Below the pieces are notes generated by a model. It was not told where the DNA came from and searched no databases. It saw nothing but the letters and a program-made list of their open reading frames with translations. From NCBI GenBank assembly GCA_001661245.1, contig KV454017.1, positions 585,909 to 649,908 of the forward strand: 64,000 bases of DNA. The letters are read 5' to 3'. This document shows positions 51,849-62,209 of this stretch, piece by piece. The position numbers and the translations under genes are program-made. Every line of letters begins with the position of its first letter. Position 1 is the first letter of the stretch. This DNA comes from Pachysolen tannophilus NRRL Y-2460. Its lineage: Eukaryota > Ascomycota > Pichiomycetes > Alaninales > Pachysolenaceae.

Positions 51849-52026
51849 TTCTTAAATATGTAGTACTGATAAGCGATTATTATTAAATATATGCAACAAA
51901 GAAAAAAAAAAAAGAAAAAAGATAGTGAAAAATTACATTTATTATATACTTTAAAAAGTAAGGTGATGACAATTTTCATCACCACGCCATCTCTATACAA
52001 GCGATTTGAAAAAACAAAAAACAATG

Positions 52027-53859
52027 CTACGTTTCATATCTATCATCAAACACATTCTTTAATGCAATTTCGGAGTTATGGTTCATGTGCTGATACTCTA
52101 ACTTCTCTAATGGGATTGAGGGTACGCTGGAGGTCCTGTTAAAAGGTGACCTTTTAGGTGGGACAGGAGGAGAACCAGTTGCTGGTGAAGTACTTACTCT
52201 TCGTGGAGGCACCGTTGGTGATCTATTGGGACTATTACGATTATAAATATTGTTTGGAATGGTTTTGTTGTTTAATTTTCTTGGAGGGATTGGTGGTGGG
52301 GGTAATTTCCTGTGAATATGACTAAATTTTTGTCGTAAAGGACTTTCTTTGTTCAAACTGGCAGAAGTATCCCAGTTATTAGTGTTGTTGTTCAATATAT
52401 TTGTAGATGTAGTTGTAGGCGTATATGTGGATGTGGATGTCATATTAGATTCTTCAATTCGAAGCTGCTGTTTTGAGTTTAAGCCATTAATATTTGTCAA
52501 GACACTTTTATCTGAAGAAGATATACTGCTATGTCTAGATGAACTTTCTGAACTCAGGTCACTTTCTCCAATTTCTTCTCTTTTCAATTTTTTGAAAAAA
52601 TCGAAAAATCTTAAAATTAATCTTCTTGTAACGTTTATTTCATCATTTTGAATATTTTCATTATCATTAACTTCATTTGAAATACTGCTTATCAATTCTA
52701 TCAAATATTTTTTTTTATAAAAATTACTTGTGTTTAATTGAGAAAATAATAACATAGGATACAATACTCTCAAATAAGTATTTATCAATGCAGTTTGATT
52801 ATCTGATATAGATAAGTTATTTAATTCTCTTAAAAAAATATCAACTAACACTTTTAAATCATTTAAATAAAACCATTGACAAGTTACCGAAGTTGTGAAA
52901 ATTAAATAAAGTATTTTTAAAATTAAAATTTGTAAGATATGATTTTCTGAATCTCTATTAAAACTTAATATTAAACATTCACAAAAACTATGGAAAATCT
53001 CATTTTGCATCATCATCATCTTAAATATTTTATTTTCACATATTTCAATGTCAGAAGGTTCTTTATTATTATTTTCATAACATCCAACCATATATTGTTC
53101 GTTTAATATTAAGATAATTCTAAATTTATAAAAATTTAATCTATCTTCTTCTCTTGTTACACCTTTTATTGTTTGAAACAAATAATTTATAAAATTCTCA
53201 TCAAGTGAGTTTAATTCTTCAACAGAAAGTTTTATATTTTCAAGAAATTCATACAACAACTCCATAAGATTTTTATAAATATGATGTTGTGCATTTAATT
53301 CATAAACTTTTGACCTTTGATGGTTATGTAATAATATCAGGCATATTATATTTAACCCTTGAAATTTTTGTAAAATTGAAAGAACTGAGGGATTAAATTT
53401 ATAATTGATCAATAATAAATAACTGATGACTTTTATAAAATTATTATTCTCTCTAATGAAAACAACAGACACATCATCAACTGCTGGAGTCTTATTGATA
53501 TCAATAAGACTAGTAGTATTATCATCTATTTTCAATAGAAGCGTTAACAATTTTCTAATAACAAACTCCAAGTTCCTCAGATAGCACTTATCGGATATCA
53601 TCAACTTTGATACTTTATAATAAAATTCAAAATCTTTTAAATCTAGATCTTCTCCCCCATATTCTTCATCTGCATTTCCCCTATCACAATCGGTATCAGT
53701 ATCAACCTTGTTCTTTAAAGTATGCTTAGACACTAAAGATAAGCAAGAAACCAACCTTTTATTAAGCGCTTCTTCTTCCTGGTCATTATCACCTTTTATA
53801 AGCTCATTTAAAGAAGCCCAGAAAGTTGCCTCATCATCGACACACGATCCAACTTCCAT
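52027..53859 (-). CDS. LDB17: Ldb17, actin-patch regulator (Dip1/SPIN90/WISH family)
   Basis: 610 residues. The N-terminal two thirds is an armadillo-like helical domain with family segments such as QNEIFHSFCECLILSFNR and NTYLRVLYPMLLFSQLNTSNFYKKKYLIELI. The C-terminal part is Ser-rich and then proline-rich, with PPPPIPPRK, VPPRR and PPVPPKR motifs (about residues 525-585) that would bind SH3 domains such as Sla1. In yeast Ldb17 works in clathrin-mediated endocytosis and helps Arp2/3 start branched actin. Length is greater than S. cerevisiae Ldb17 (491). Start ATG at 53859. Tandem with the PDK gene. Confidence 0.85.
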   Translation of the reverse strand: MEVGSCVDDEATFWASLNELIKGDNDQEEEALNKRLVSCLSLVSKHTLKNKVDTDTDCDRGNADEEYGGEDLDLKDFEFYYKVSKLMISDKCYLRNLEFVIRKLLTLLLKIDDNTTSLIDINKTPAVDDVSVVFIRENNNFIKVISYLLLINYKFNPSVLSILQKFQGLNIICLILLHNHQRSKVYELNAQHHIYKNLMELLYEFLENIKLSVEELNSLDENFINYLFQTIKGVTREEDRLNFYKFRIILILNEQYMVGCYENNNKEPSDIEICENKIFKMMMMQNEIFHSFCECLILSFNRDSENHILQILILKILYLIFTTSVTCQWFYLNDLKVLVDIFLRELNNLSISDNQTALINTYLRVLYPMLLFSQLNTSNFYKKKYLIELISSISNEVNDNENIQNDEINVTRRLILRFFDFFKKLKREEIGESDLSSESSSRHSSISSSDKSVLTNINGLNSKQQLRIEESNMTSTSTYTPTTTSTNILNNNTNNWDTSASLNKESPLRQKFSHIHRKLPPPPIPPRKLNNKTIPNNIYNRNSPNRSPTVPPRRVSTSPATGSPPVPPKRSPFNRTSSVPSIPLEKLEYQHMNHNSEIALKNVFDDRYET

Positions 53860-54083
53860 ATCCTCTTCGATTACCGAATATTAATCGGATTTCTTTGTAT
53901 TTGTATTTTGGCTGCTATATTTTGAAATTTTTAAATATTTTGCTTCTTTCTACTTTTTTATATATTTTTCTATTTTCCTTAATTAATCCACAATTTAGTT
54001 AAAATTAATATTTCTCTAAGCAATTTTTTAAAATTAACAATACTGTCAAAAAAGAAAGAAATAAAGAAATAAGAAGAGATAGG

Positions 54084-54840
54084 ATGATCAACCTAATGGA
54101 GGTAAGTCTGAATAGTATAGATTGTTAAAACATGGTGAATTTGAATGTGAATGTGTGAATGTGATAATGTTTGAAGTTTCTGAATTATGTGCTAACATGT
54201 ATTAAATATGTAGATATTTGAGATGCAATCGAGTGCAGAAAATTCTATATTACAGAATGAGCTTATAAGATCGGTTGAGATATATAATAGACTTTTACAG
54301 AAATTTGATATGATTATTGCGGATGGAGAGCTTGATGAAGATATAATAGGATCGGTGAAATTGTTGAAGAAACAGGCAGAGATAAGGATTAATGATTTAA
54401 ATATAGTGATTCAAGAGAAGAAGACTAATGCAGTACCCAAATTGCGCAAAGATAGTAAGAATATTAATAGCGATGAGGTATCTGGGGATTTTGGGTTTAC
54501 AGCAAGGGCTGGAGTTTCAGATGGAATTCGGGATGGCTCTAATTTATCTGTATTGAGACAAATTTTATCTAAATTAAAGAAGCAAAATAATGGTATTGAG
54601 ATAAAAACTGCAAATGAGCAAAAATTGATGGCTGAAATTAATTCATTATACAAGATTTTGAATGAATATGATTTAAAATTTTCAAGAGATCAAAAGGAAA
54701 TTGAAAATTTGAAAAAAGAATTAAAAGATGTCAATGCTGTTAATACAAGCTTAAATAATCAGGTACAAAAATTAAATAATAGATGGAATGAATTAGTTGA
54801 AAGTGCTAAAAGAAGAAAAGAAAAAGAAGCACAAAAATAA
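54084..54840 (+). CDS. Coiled-coil protein with an 18-base first exon (possibly Atg38-like)
   Basis: Model: exon 1 54084-54101 (MINLME), intron 54102-54213 (GTAAGT, branch GCTAAC at 54191, TATGTAG), exon 2 54214-54840, giving 214 residues. The unspliced alternative starts at the ATG at 54223 (205 residues). The N-terminal 65 residues form helices resembling a MIT bundle (ELIRSVEIYNRLLQKF, IIGSVKLLKKQAEIRINDL). The C-terminal 80 residues are a strong coiled coil (KEIENLKKELKDVNAVNTSLNNQVQKLNNRWNELVESAKRRKEKEAQ). MIT followed by coiled coil is the layout of Atg38/NRBF2 in the autophagy PI3-kinase complex. The match is structural only and I hold it weakly. Confidence 0.6.
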
Positions 54841-55058
54841 AGTTGATTTATAATTTAATTATAATATTTTATTCATGTAAATACAAATAAAATCATTTAT
54901 TAATTTTTGGGAAAGAAAGGAAAACTCAAATGTATCAGCAAAATTCAAAACTAAATATAAAGTAAAAGATGAAAAATAGAACATAACGAAAAATAAAAAA
55001 AATAAAAAAAAAAAGGGGGTAAGGTAGAGATGATGGGGGGAAATGATCATTAATCACT

Positions 55059-56378
55059 CTATGCCAAAGATTTCATCATTTCTTCTTTATTGATCAAATG
55101 TTCAATGCTTTCCAAATGCTGTAACAACGTATCAATGTTTGAAGACCAGTCATTCAACAATTCGTTATTTGATTTTGATTTGATGAAATTAACAACTTTA
55201 AAAGGTCTATTAATCTTGGCATATATGATACCATCATTGACTAAATTTGTTATATAATCTTCAACTTCCAATTGTTTTAATTGTAATAATTCACATAACC
55301 TTTCCAATGTTATTGAACTATAATATTTTGAAATAATTCTTAAATTATGTTCAATTACTCTTTTTTGTAAATCTTTATAATGTAATTTTCCCTTTTCCTT
55401 TGATTGATCAAAAATTTCATAATGGAATAATTCTGAAGATAATGAATTGGATATATTATCCCAATTAATTAATTCCAGTGTTGCAAAAGATTTTATTAAT
55501 TGATTTTGTAAAGGTATTTTATATAATTCAGAATTTAATAAAATTTTATTTATTAAATCTGATTGTAAATTTGAATATGGAGAAAGTATGACAAAAAATA
55601 CAACATTTGATAAAATTTCCAATTTTTCAGCTTCAATTTGTTTTAAATCATAAATTGAAAGATAATAACGAACAATATTTATATAATCATTTTCACTTAA
55701 AGCAATTTCAATTATTAATTTATAATATTTTAATTTTAATTTATCAAATTTATCTAAAGATTTAACTAAAATTTTCCTTGATAATATTTTGGCAAATTGA
55801 TAATCTCCTTTCATATTACATAATTCTATTTGATTAAGAATAAATTCAATTTTTTCTTCTAATTCCATTGAACCATAAGTTTCAACTTGTAATTCACATA
55901 AAATTTTTGTTGCTTTATCTAAATCATTTTTTTCTTTTAATAATATATCTGATAAGATTTTACTTACTCTAGCTCTTTCAATTTCTAAATAAATTTTATT
56001 TTCAGTAATTGATCTAATATTTTCAATAGTTTCAATTTTTAAATTTAAATTTTTATCCAATTCATGTAAATGTTCAATAACTTGTTGAACCATTGCTTGA
56101 ACTGAATTCTTTAATTGACCATGTTTCTTAGAAAGTAACAAAACTTGTTCATTCAATAAATTCCAATCATTTTTCGAAGTTAATAAATCAACAAGATATT
56201 TTAAAATCCTCTTTGATGATGCAAGATCTGATGCTTGCCTTGTTTGTTTTTCCAATAAAAGTAATTTATCTAAAGCAGAATGATAATCCGTTGTAGCCAA
56301 CTTCTCAATTTGTGGGAACTGCTCGTTAAGAGTATCCGTAAAATCCTTTTCCGCCTTCAAAGGAGTTTCTCTAGACAT
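55059..56378 (-). CDS. RPN5: 26S proteasome lid subunit Rpn5
   Basis: 439 residues against 445 in S. cerevisiae. A PCI-domain scaffold of the proteasome lid, also linked to the COP9 signalosome in yeast. The N terminus (EKDFTDTLNEQFPQIEKLATTDYHSALDKLLLLEKQTRQASDLASSKRIL) and DWNLLNEQVLLLSKKHGQLKNSVQAMVQQVIEHL are characteristic. The C-terminal winged-helix PCI part includes RVIEHNLRIISKYYSSITLERLCELLQL and GIIYAKINRPFKVVNF. Convergent with the coiled-coil gene and tandem upstream of the globin gene. Confidence 0.95.
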   Translation of the reverse strand: MSRETPLKAEKDFTDTLNEQFPQIEKLATTDYHSALDKLLLLEKQTRQASDLASSKRILKYLVDLLTSKNDWNLLNEQVLLLSKKHGQLKNSVQAMVQQVIEHLHELDKNLNLKIETIENIRSITENKIYLEIERARVSKILSDILLKEKNDLDKATKILCELQVETYGSMELEEKIEFILNQIELCNMKGDYQFAKILSRKILVKSLDKFDKLKLKYYKLIIEIALSENDYINIVRYYLSIYDLKQIEAEKLEILSNVVFFVILSPYSNLQSDLINKILLNSELYKIPLQNQLIKSFATLELINWDNISNSLSSELFHYEIFDQSKEKGKLHYKDLQKRVIEHNLRIISKYYSSITLERLCELLQLKQLEVEDYITNLVNDGIIYAKINRPFKVVNFIKSKSNNELLNDWSSNIDTLLQHLESIEHLINKEEMMKSLA

Positions 56379-56699
56379 GATCGATCACTTCAATTACTTA
56401 TTTTTCTGCTTTAAATTTGAACCGCTTATTGATTGATTTAAAATAGTTTTATCAATACTTTTTTATTTTTTTTTTTTTGCTAATAGATTTTAGAAAAGTG
56501 GCAATCAATCTTTCATATAGAAAGACAAAATTCAACTTTTTTTTTTGTTTTTTGATTTTTTTTGATATTTTTTTGATTTTAAAACACACGACTTTATTTT
56601 GGGGGTCTTTGGTATTTCGATACACGTCTTTATATTTGGTCTCCTTCTATTATATACTATCTATCTATCTAACTATCTAATCAGTAATGATTGATTTAT
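56379..56699. other. RPN5 promoter / globin 3' region
   Basis: 321 bp, T-rich, with CTATCTATCTAACTATCTA repeats near 56660. No gene seen. Confidence 0.35.
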
Positions 56700-57950
56700 T
56701 TATTTATGTGGTTTAAGGAAATTGGTCAACAACTTCTTTTTTGGTTTTGAAACAAATGGGGACTCTTCATTGAGTGATTGTGCCATCATGGCGGAGTATG
56801 TATTTTTGCGTATTTCCTTTGTGTAGTAATCGACTTTATATTGACAAACTTCACTTGTATATAAAGTTTTACGATTTTTAGTATCAAATTCTATTCCTTG
56901 ATATTTAGCAATAATTGGTTTTGCAACTTTAAAGATATCTAAATCACCCATACCACTGAAAAATGGAGTTTCAAAAGCTCCAATCATTGTATTTACCAAA
57001 TAAGAATATAATTTTGACCATACTGCAGAAACTTCATTATTGAAAAAATCTTTACCTAATTTTTTAGTTAATGAAGTTAATAAAGCAAAACCCATTGATT
57101 CAAAATGTTCAGGTTCTGCTCCATAACAACGGACATGTCTACGACCTAAATTTGTTAAAAATGCTTCCAATACAGATAGATCATCTAAATTATTAATTGC
57201 CATGTTAAAAACACCTGTAAATGATACTGTTTGAGATTGTGGTGAAGGTAATATAGAAACTAATTTAGGGTTATCTTGTAAAATTTCAAGATAAACATAT
57301 TCCCAAAAACGAGTTGATCGAAGCATATTAGCAACTGATTTTTCTTTTTCATCTTTTATTTCAATTGAACGTTGAAATAACAGTGAACTCAGACGTGAAA
57401 GTTCTGGTTTTTGGAATTTCCAATCTTCATTATCATTACTAGCTTTATGTTCAAGTTTATGAGCTCCACGTTTCAATTTAATCTCATCTCTTCTGAATTC
57501 GTTGTTACTGTCATTATCATTGTAATAGCTGTCAATATCAAGGTCACCGTCATAATCATCATCGTCATCATCATCATCATCATCATCATCAAAGTTGGAA
57601 TTTGAATTTGAATTTAAGTTGGTCTTGGTCTTGGATTTGGTCTTGGCCTTGATGCTGATGTTTCCGTCTTCATCATCGTTATCGTCCTCACCATCATCAT
57701 CCATTCCTCTAATAATATTACTCCTTATATTAGAACCAACACTATCCCATGTTGCACGTAATAACGCTCTTTCCAGTTTAGAAAAAACCCCATTTTCTTC
57801 ATCTCCTTCACCCATATCATCTTTTTCATCTTCTAAATTTTCACTTGAATTAAGTGATCTATTTGAATTCGAAACATTACTTCTTAATTTTTTTAAAGAA
57901 TTTTTATACGAACTATTAGGGTTTCGTGGTACAGGTACTCCACCTCTCAT
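56700..57950 (-). CDS. Fungal globin-like protein with acidic N-terminal region
   Basis: 416 residues from the ATG at 57950 (MRGGVPVPRNPNSS). The longer frame begins at a TTG inside A/T-rich leader and is not used. The globin domain covers about residues 205-350. FWEYVYLEIL (helix A/B) is followed by TVSFTGVFNMAINNLDDLSVLEAFLTNLGRRH, with the proximal (F8) His in LGRRH, and CYGAEPEHFESMGFALLTSL. It resembles the single-domain globin-like protein YNL234W of S. cerevisiae rather than flavohaemoglobin, since no reductase domain follows. The N-terminal 180 residues are disordered, with an uninterrupted 12-residue Asp run from a GAT microsatellite (57558-57593). It could serve oxygen or nitric oxide sensing. 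It is divergent from the sugar sensor HGT4. Confidence 0.85.
   Translation of the reverse strand: MRGGVPVPRNPNSSYKNSLKKLRSNVSNSNRSLNSSENLEDEKDDMGEGDEENGVFSKLERALLRATWDSVGSNIRSNIIRGMDDDGEDDNDDEDGNISIKAKTKSKTKTNLNSNSNSNFDDDDDDDDDDDDYDGDLDIDSYYNDNDSNNEFRRDEIKLKRGAHKLEHKASNDNEDWKFQKPELSRLSSLLFQRSIEIKDEKEKSVANMLRSTRFWEYVYLEILQDNPKLVSILPSPQSQTVSFTGVFNMAINNLDDLSVLEAFLTNLGRRHVRCYGAEPEHFESMGFALLTSLTKKLGKDFFNNEVSAVWSKLYSYLVNTMIGAFETPFFSGMGDLDIFKVAKPIIAKYQGIEFDTKNRKTLYTSEVCQYKVDYYTKEIRKNTYSAMMAQSLNEESPFVSKPKKKLLTNFLKPHK
57558..57593. repeat. (ATC)n/(GAT)n microsatellite encoding poly-Asp
   Basis: About a dozen Asp codons, mostly GAT, in the N-terminal region of the globin-like protein. Likely length-variable between strains. 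Confidence 0.85.
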
Positions 57951-58962
57951 AATCAAAAAAAAAAAAATAAAAATAAAAAATAGAGAAAATAGACAAAAAT
58001 TTAATAATTCTAAAAAAATATACAAAGTTTTTTCCTTTTTTTTTTAACTTTTTTTATTTGCAAAAGAGAAAAAAGAAAAAAGAATTACAATAAACAAATT
58101 TAATTTTTAATTATACAATTTAATTTCAAACGTTTCTAAACAATATTTCAACGTTTCAACGTTTCAAACTTGTGGTGTCGGCTTTCTTTATACTTTATTT
58201 TATTGATATGCAGTTTATTTTACCAAATCCGGATGCATAATGCATCCCTAATCTTTAATACCGGACGCACGAGAAATAAAATAAAGTCAAAATGAAAAAA
58301 ATTTCCTAATGTGGTAGATTTGGGGCTCAGGAACACGACCGCGGCTACTTCTAACTCGAAACTTTTTTTTTTTTTTCTTTTTCCTTTCTCAACAATCAAG
58401 TCGTGTTTTCAAATTACAATAGTACTAATTGGGTAAAGAAACTAGAACTTCTTTTTTTGGTTTTTTTTTGGTTCTTTTGCTTTTTTTGGGCTTAAATATT
58501 AAGAAAAAAAAGAAGAGTTAAAAATTAAAAAATTACTCCTCGTTAATACAATTAAATTAGTACAATATAATTTTTTATTTAAAAATACCGACCCATATTT
58601 ATTTATCAATAGCGTTTAATTATATTTCTTATGAATGAATTGCTAAAAATATAAAAATTATTTATTTTGTATAATAAATTAATTTAAAGATAAAAGATTA
58701 TTGATATTTAATATTTTTAATAATATTAATAATTGTTTATCGGAGACATCATCATTTCACTCTTTTTTTTTTTTCTTTTTTTTTTTTTGTTACTAAATTT
58801 TTATTAATGAATTAATAGTACCGCTACAATATTAAGTTGGATCAGTTTTCAATAATAATAATAATAAAAAAAAAAAAAGTTAGCTAAGGATATATAAATA
58901 TATATATATATATAAATATATATATTTGTATATGTATATTCACTTATATATATATATAAATC
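57951..58962. promoter_or_regulatory. Globin-HGT4 divergent intergenic region
   Basis: About 1 kb. Features: repeated CAACGTTTCAA words near 58148-58165; an exact inverted repeat GGATGCAT-A-ATGCATCC (58231-58247) next to CCGG; a second CCGGACGC at about 58262; CCGCGG near 58339; and a long TA-type microsatellite (58888-58960) just before the HGT4 ATG. Paired CGG-type sites suggest a zinc-cluster factor, but none matches the Rgt1 consensus CGGANNA exactly. Confidence 0.4.
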
Positions 58963-61257
58963 ATGAAGACTATAAAGAAAATTAAAAGGTATTTTATGTA
59001 TGGGAATGAGGATGAAGATTATGGGCGATACCACTCTTCTCATCAAAAATCGTCATTAATGGCGATCTGGATTGGTTTGTTTTGTGCGTTAGGTGGGTTT
59101 TTATACGGTTATGACACTGGTGTTATTAATGGATTATTAGCAATGAAGGTGGTGAAGAAGAGGTTTGCAGCAAATGGAGAATCATTTACTGCTTTAGAAA
59201 CAGCGGAGATCACTGCGATCTTATCACTGGGGACATTTTTCGGTGCACTTTTTGCATCTGTATTATCGGATAGAGTTGGGAGGAGACTTACAATTATATT
59301 GACAACATCGTTACTGTTCCCATTAGGAACAGCATTACAAGTAAGTTCATCTTCAATCCCTTTATTATGTACAGGAAGGTTTGTTAGTGGATTCGCAGTG
59401 GGAATAATATCAGCAGTGGTTCCTCTATATCAATCAGAAGCATCTCCAAAATGGATTAGAGGTGCTGTTGTTTCCACTTATCAATTTGCAATTACTTGGG
59501 GGCTTCTTGTTTCTTCGGCAGTTTGTCAAGGAACTCATGCTATAGGTGATTCTAGGTCTTATAGAGTACCCATTGGTCTTCAATTAATATGGACATATAT
59601 TTTGGCAATAGGAATGTATTTTTTACCAGAATCACCAAGATTTTATGTTAAAAAAGATCGATTAGAAGATGCAATAGAAGCATTATCAAGATTAAGAAAA
59701 TTACCTCCATCAGATGAATTTTTAATTGAAGAATTAATCGATATTAAAGCACAACATGATTATGAGTTGAGTTTTGGAAAAGCAACTTTATTAGATTGTT
59801 TTAGAAGTTCTCCAAGTAGGCATAAACAATTTTTACGTATGATGACAGGAATTGGATTACAAGCTTTACAACAATCTTCCGGAATAAATTTTATATTTTA
59901 TTATGGTGTTAATTTTTTTGAAAAAGCAGGTGTTTCTCAATCATACATTATATCATTGGTAACATATCTGGTTAATGTCATAGCAACAATTCCAGGTATA
60001 GTATTAGTTGAGGTCATTGGTAGAAGAAAACTATTAGTTGGTGCAGCAGGTGTAATGACAGTGGCAAATCTAACAATAGCTATAGTTGGTGTTACTACAG
60101 ATTCTTTAGTTGCAGATAATGTAATGATTGTATTATTGTGTATTTTCATTGCAACATTTGCTTCTTCATGGGGTCCTGTTGTATGGGTCATTTGTAGTGA
60201 GATTTATCCCTTGGATATTAGAGGTAAAGCTGTTTCAATCACTGCAGCATCCAATTGGATAGTTAATTTTGCATTTGCATTTATAACACCCTATTTAATT
60301 GATACAGGAAAACATACTGCTTCATTAGGAACAAAAATTTTTTTCATTTGGGGAGGATGTAATTTTATTGGACTGATGTTTGTTTATTTCTGTGTATATG
60401 AAACAAAAGGTTTAATGTTGGAAGAAGTTGATGAAATGTACAATGCATGCAACTCTCTGTTGAGTTCGGGTCTGTACAAGTCCAAACTTCATCGCAACTA
60501 TAGTGACAATAATGATAATGATAATGATAACAATATAAACAATGGAATTGAATCAGATTCAACAATAACTACAACAAATAATGGTGAATCAACAAAGGAA
60601 GAAAAAACAGAGACAAATACAGTACCAACTAGTCTAACAGTGACAAGTACAAGTACAAGTGGAAGCAATGCTTTACCTTTATTTTCATCTCAAGATCCTA
60701 ATTTCCACAATATTGTACCAGGATTAGATATGGTTACTCCAGGAAAGTTTTTACCAAATTTGACGACTTCAAAACAACCAAACATTTTACAACAAGCTAG
60801 GGTAGAGTCTAATCAGCTTTTCCATGTCAACTTAAGTAGCAGGCCACCTTCATCTGTGGAATCTGTATCATCGTTTGACGATGACAATGACAATGACGAT
60901 GAAAATTGCGACTTGAACAACGTCTGTAGCGACGATGACGAAGACGAATACGACGAAGACGAAGACAACGATAATGACAACGACAACGATGGGGGATTAT
61001 TAGGTGGAGAAAGGAATATTTTTGGTGGTAGTGGCGGCGGATATATCAACGAAGTAGACTTATCAAATTTTATAAACAGCTTGAAAAGAGAACGATTACA
61101 ACAGCAGAGCATGCAAGAACAACAACAACAACAGGAACAACAGGAACAACAATTAGGACTGCTGGATGGTACTATCGTTGAGAACAGTCACACAGATCAC
61201 AGTAATACGTGTGATGGTTCCGAAGTCAAGAACCACAAGGGTAAGAACGAAACATGA
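58963..61257 (+). CDS. HGT4: Glucose/sugar sensor (Snf3/Rgt2/Hgt4 family)
   Basis: 764 residues. A major-facilitator sugar-transporter core with 12 membrane helices (about 33-480) bears family motifs: GGFLYGYDTGVINGLL, DRVGRRLT, PESPRFYVKK, QQSSGINFIFYYGVNFF, GRRKLLVG and PVVWVICSEIYPLDIRGKA. A cytoplasmic tail of about 285 residues follows. This distinguishes nutrient sensors from transporters. Arg166 (in KWIRGAVVS) appears to be the residue whose change to Lys makes Snf3, Rgt2 and Hgt4 signal constitutively. The tail is acidic and Gln/Asn/Asp-rich with an EVDLSNFINSLKRERL segment that may bind Std1/Mth1-type partners. Length matches C. albicans Hgt4 (about 756). The signal would relieve Rgt1 repression of hexose transporter genes. 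Confidence 0.9.
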   Translation: MKTIKKIKRYFMYGNEDEDYGRYHSSHQKSSLMAIWIGLFCALGGFLYGYDTGVINGLLAMKVVKKRFAANGESFTALETAEITAILSLGTFFGALFASVLSDRVGRRLTIILTTSLLFPLGTALQVSSSSIPLLCTGRFVSGFAVGIISAVVPLYQSEASPKWIRGAVVSTYQFAITWGLLVSSAVCQGTHAIGDSRSYRVPIGLQLIWTYILAIGMYFLPESPRFYVKKDRLEDAIEALSRLRKLPPSDEFLIEELIDIKAQHDYELSFGKATLLDCFRSSPSRHKQFLRMMTGIGLQALQQSSGINFIFYYGVNFFEKAGVSQSYIISLVTYLVNVIATIPGIVLVEVIGRRKLLVGAAGVMTVANLTIAIVGVTTDSLVADNVMIVLLCIFIATFASSWGPVVWVICSEIYPLDIRGKAVSITAASNWIVNFAFAFITPYLIDTGKHTASLGTKIFFIWGGCNFIGLMFVYFCVYETKGLMLEEVDEMYNACNSLLSSGLYKSKLHRNYSDNNDNDNDNNINNGIESDSTITTTNNGESTKEEKTETNTVPTSLTVTSTSTSGSNALPLFSSQDPNFHNIVPGLDMVTPGKFLPNLTTSKQPNILQQARVESNQLFHVNLSSRPPSSVESVSSFDDDNDNDDENCDLNNVCSDDDEDEYDEDEDNDNDNDNDGGLLGGERNIFGGSGGGYINEVDLSNFINSLKRERLQQQSMQEQQQQQEQQEQQLGLLDGTIVENSHTDHSNTCDGSEVKNHKGKNET

Positions 61258-62209
61258 CTGGCACACACAAGGAAATTGGATGTCAATATGTATTTTCGAT
61301 TACATTACACCTACATATATACTTTAAGCATTTATTTTATTTCGATTGTTTTTTTATTAAAAATTTTTCAGAGATGGAAACTTTTTTTCTTCTCTACTCT
61401 TTATTTCTATTTATAATAATCTTTTTCTCTATTTTTTTATTTTATTTTATTTTTTTTTTTTTCTTTTTACTAAGCTACATTTACACTAAAACACAAGTGT
61501 CTCAGGCTTCATCTTTGACCCAATTAACTCAATCCTGGTTGGATGGTGCCTTATATCTTGCTGTTAAAAACAATATTTATAATTTTATACTGGTTAATGT
61601 TATTACTGGATTTAAAAAAAAAACCTAAAATTACCTAAAAAGGATATTTCGTTTGTAGACGCACTACCTGAATTTAAACACTTTTTTTTTTTTTATTTTT
61701 TATTTTTTTGATTCATAACAAACAAAGGATGAGGAAGAGAAGAGATTTAAATGAATTAGTTTAAATTGTTTAATTGTTTAAATTTGTTAAATTATTTAAT
61801 TTTTTAAAAAGGTTTTAGAACCGCTGTAATAACATTTGAAAATTTGGATTTTGCAAAAGAATTTTTTTATTTTTATTTTTTTTTGTTTTTGCTTTCAATT
61901 AAATGTATCTTAATTGAAATTGGTAAAGTTAAAAGGAAAGGGGATATTTTTTTTTTGTCAAGTTTAAAAGTAATAGCTTTTGTTACAAATAGATATTTAT
62001 TTATTATTATTATTATTATTTTCTTGAAAACAAGGTTATTTTCTTGAAAGGGATAACAGATAACAGATAATTACATTTTAATTATAAAATTCGAATAGAA
62101 TTTTTCACAGACATCGTTTGGTTTATTAAAAGGTTTTTTGGAAATTTTATAAAATTTCAATTATTTTTTTGTTTTTGTCATATTAAAAAAGAGTGTAAGA
62201 ATAGAAGCT
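61258..62209. other. HGT4 3' / NUS1 promoter region
   Basis: 952 bp, extremely T-rich on this strand. Short open frames here encode only Phe/Ile/Leu-rich low-complexity peptides and look non-coding. No RNA gene recognised. Confidence 0.45.

Noticed and set aside
61254-61628. A 124-residue ORF after HGT4
   Set aside because: Mostly Phe/Ile/Leu from T-rich DNA, overlapping the HGT4 end; no sign of coding.
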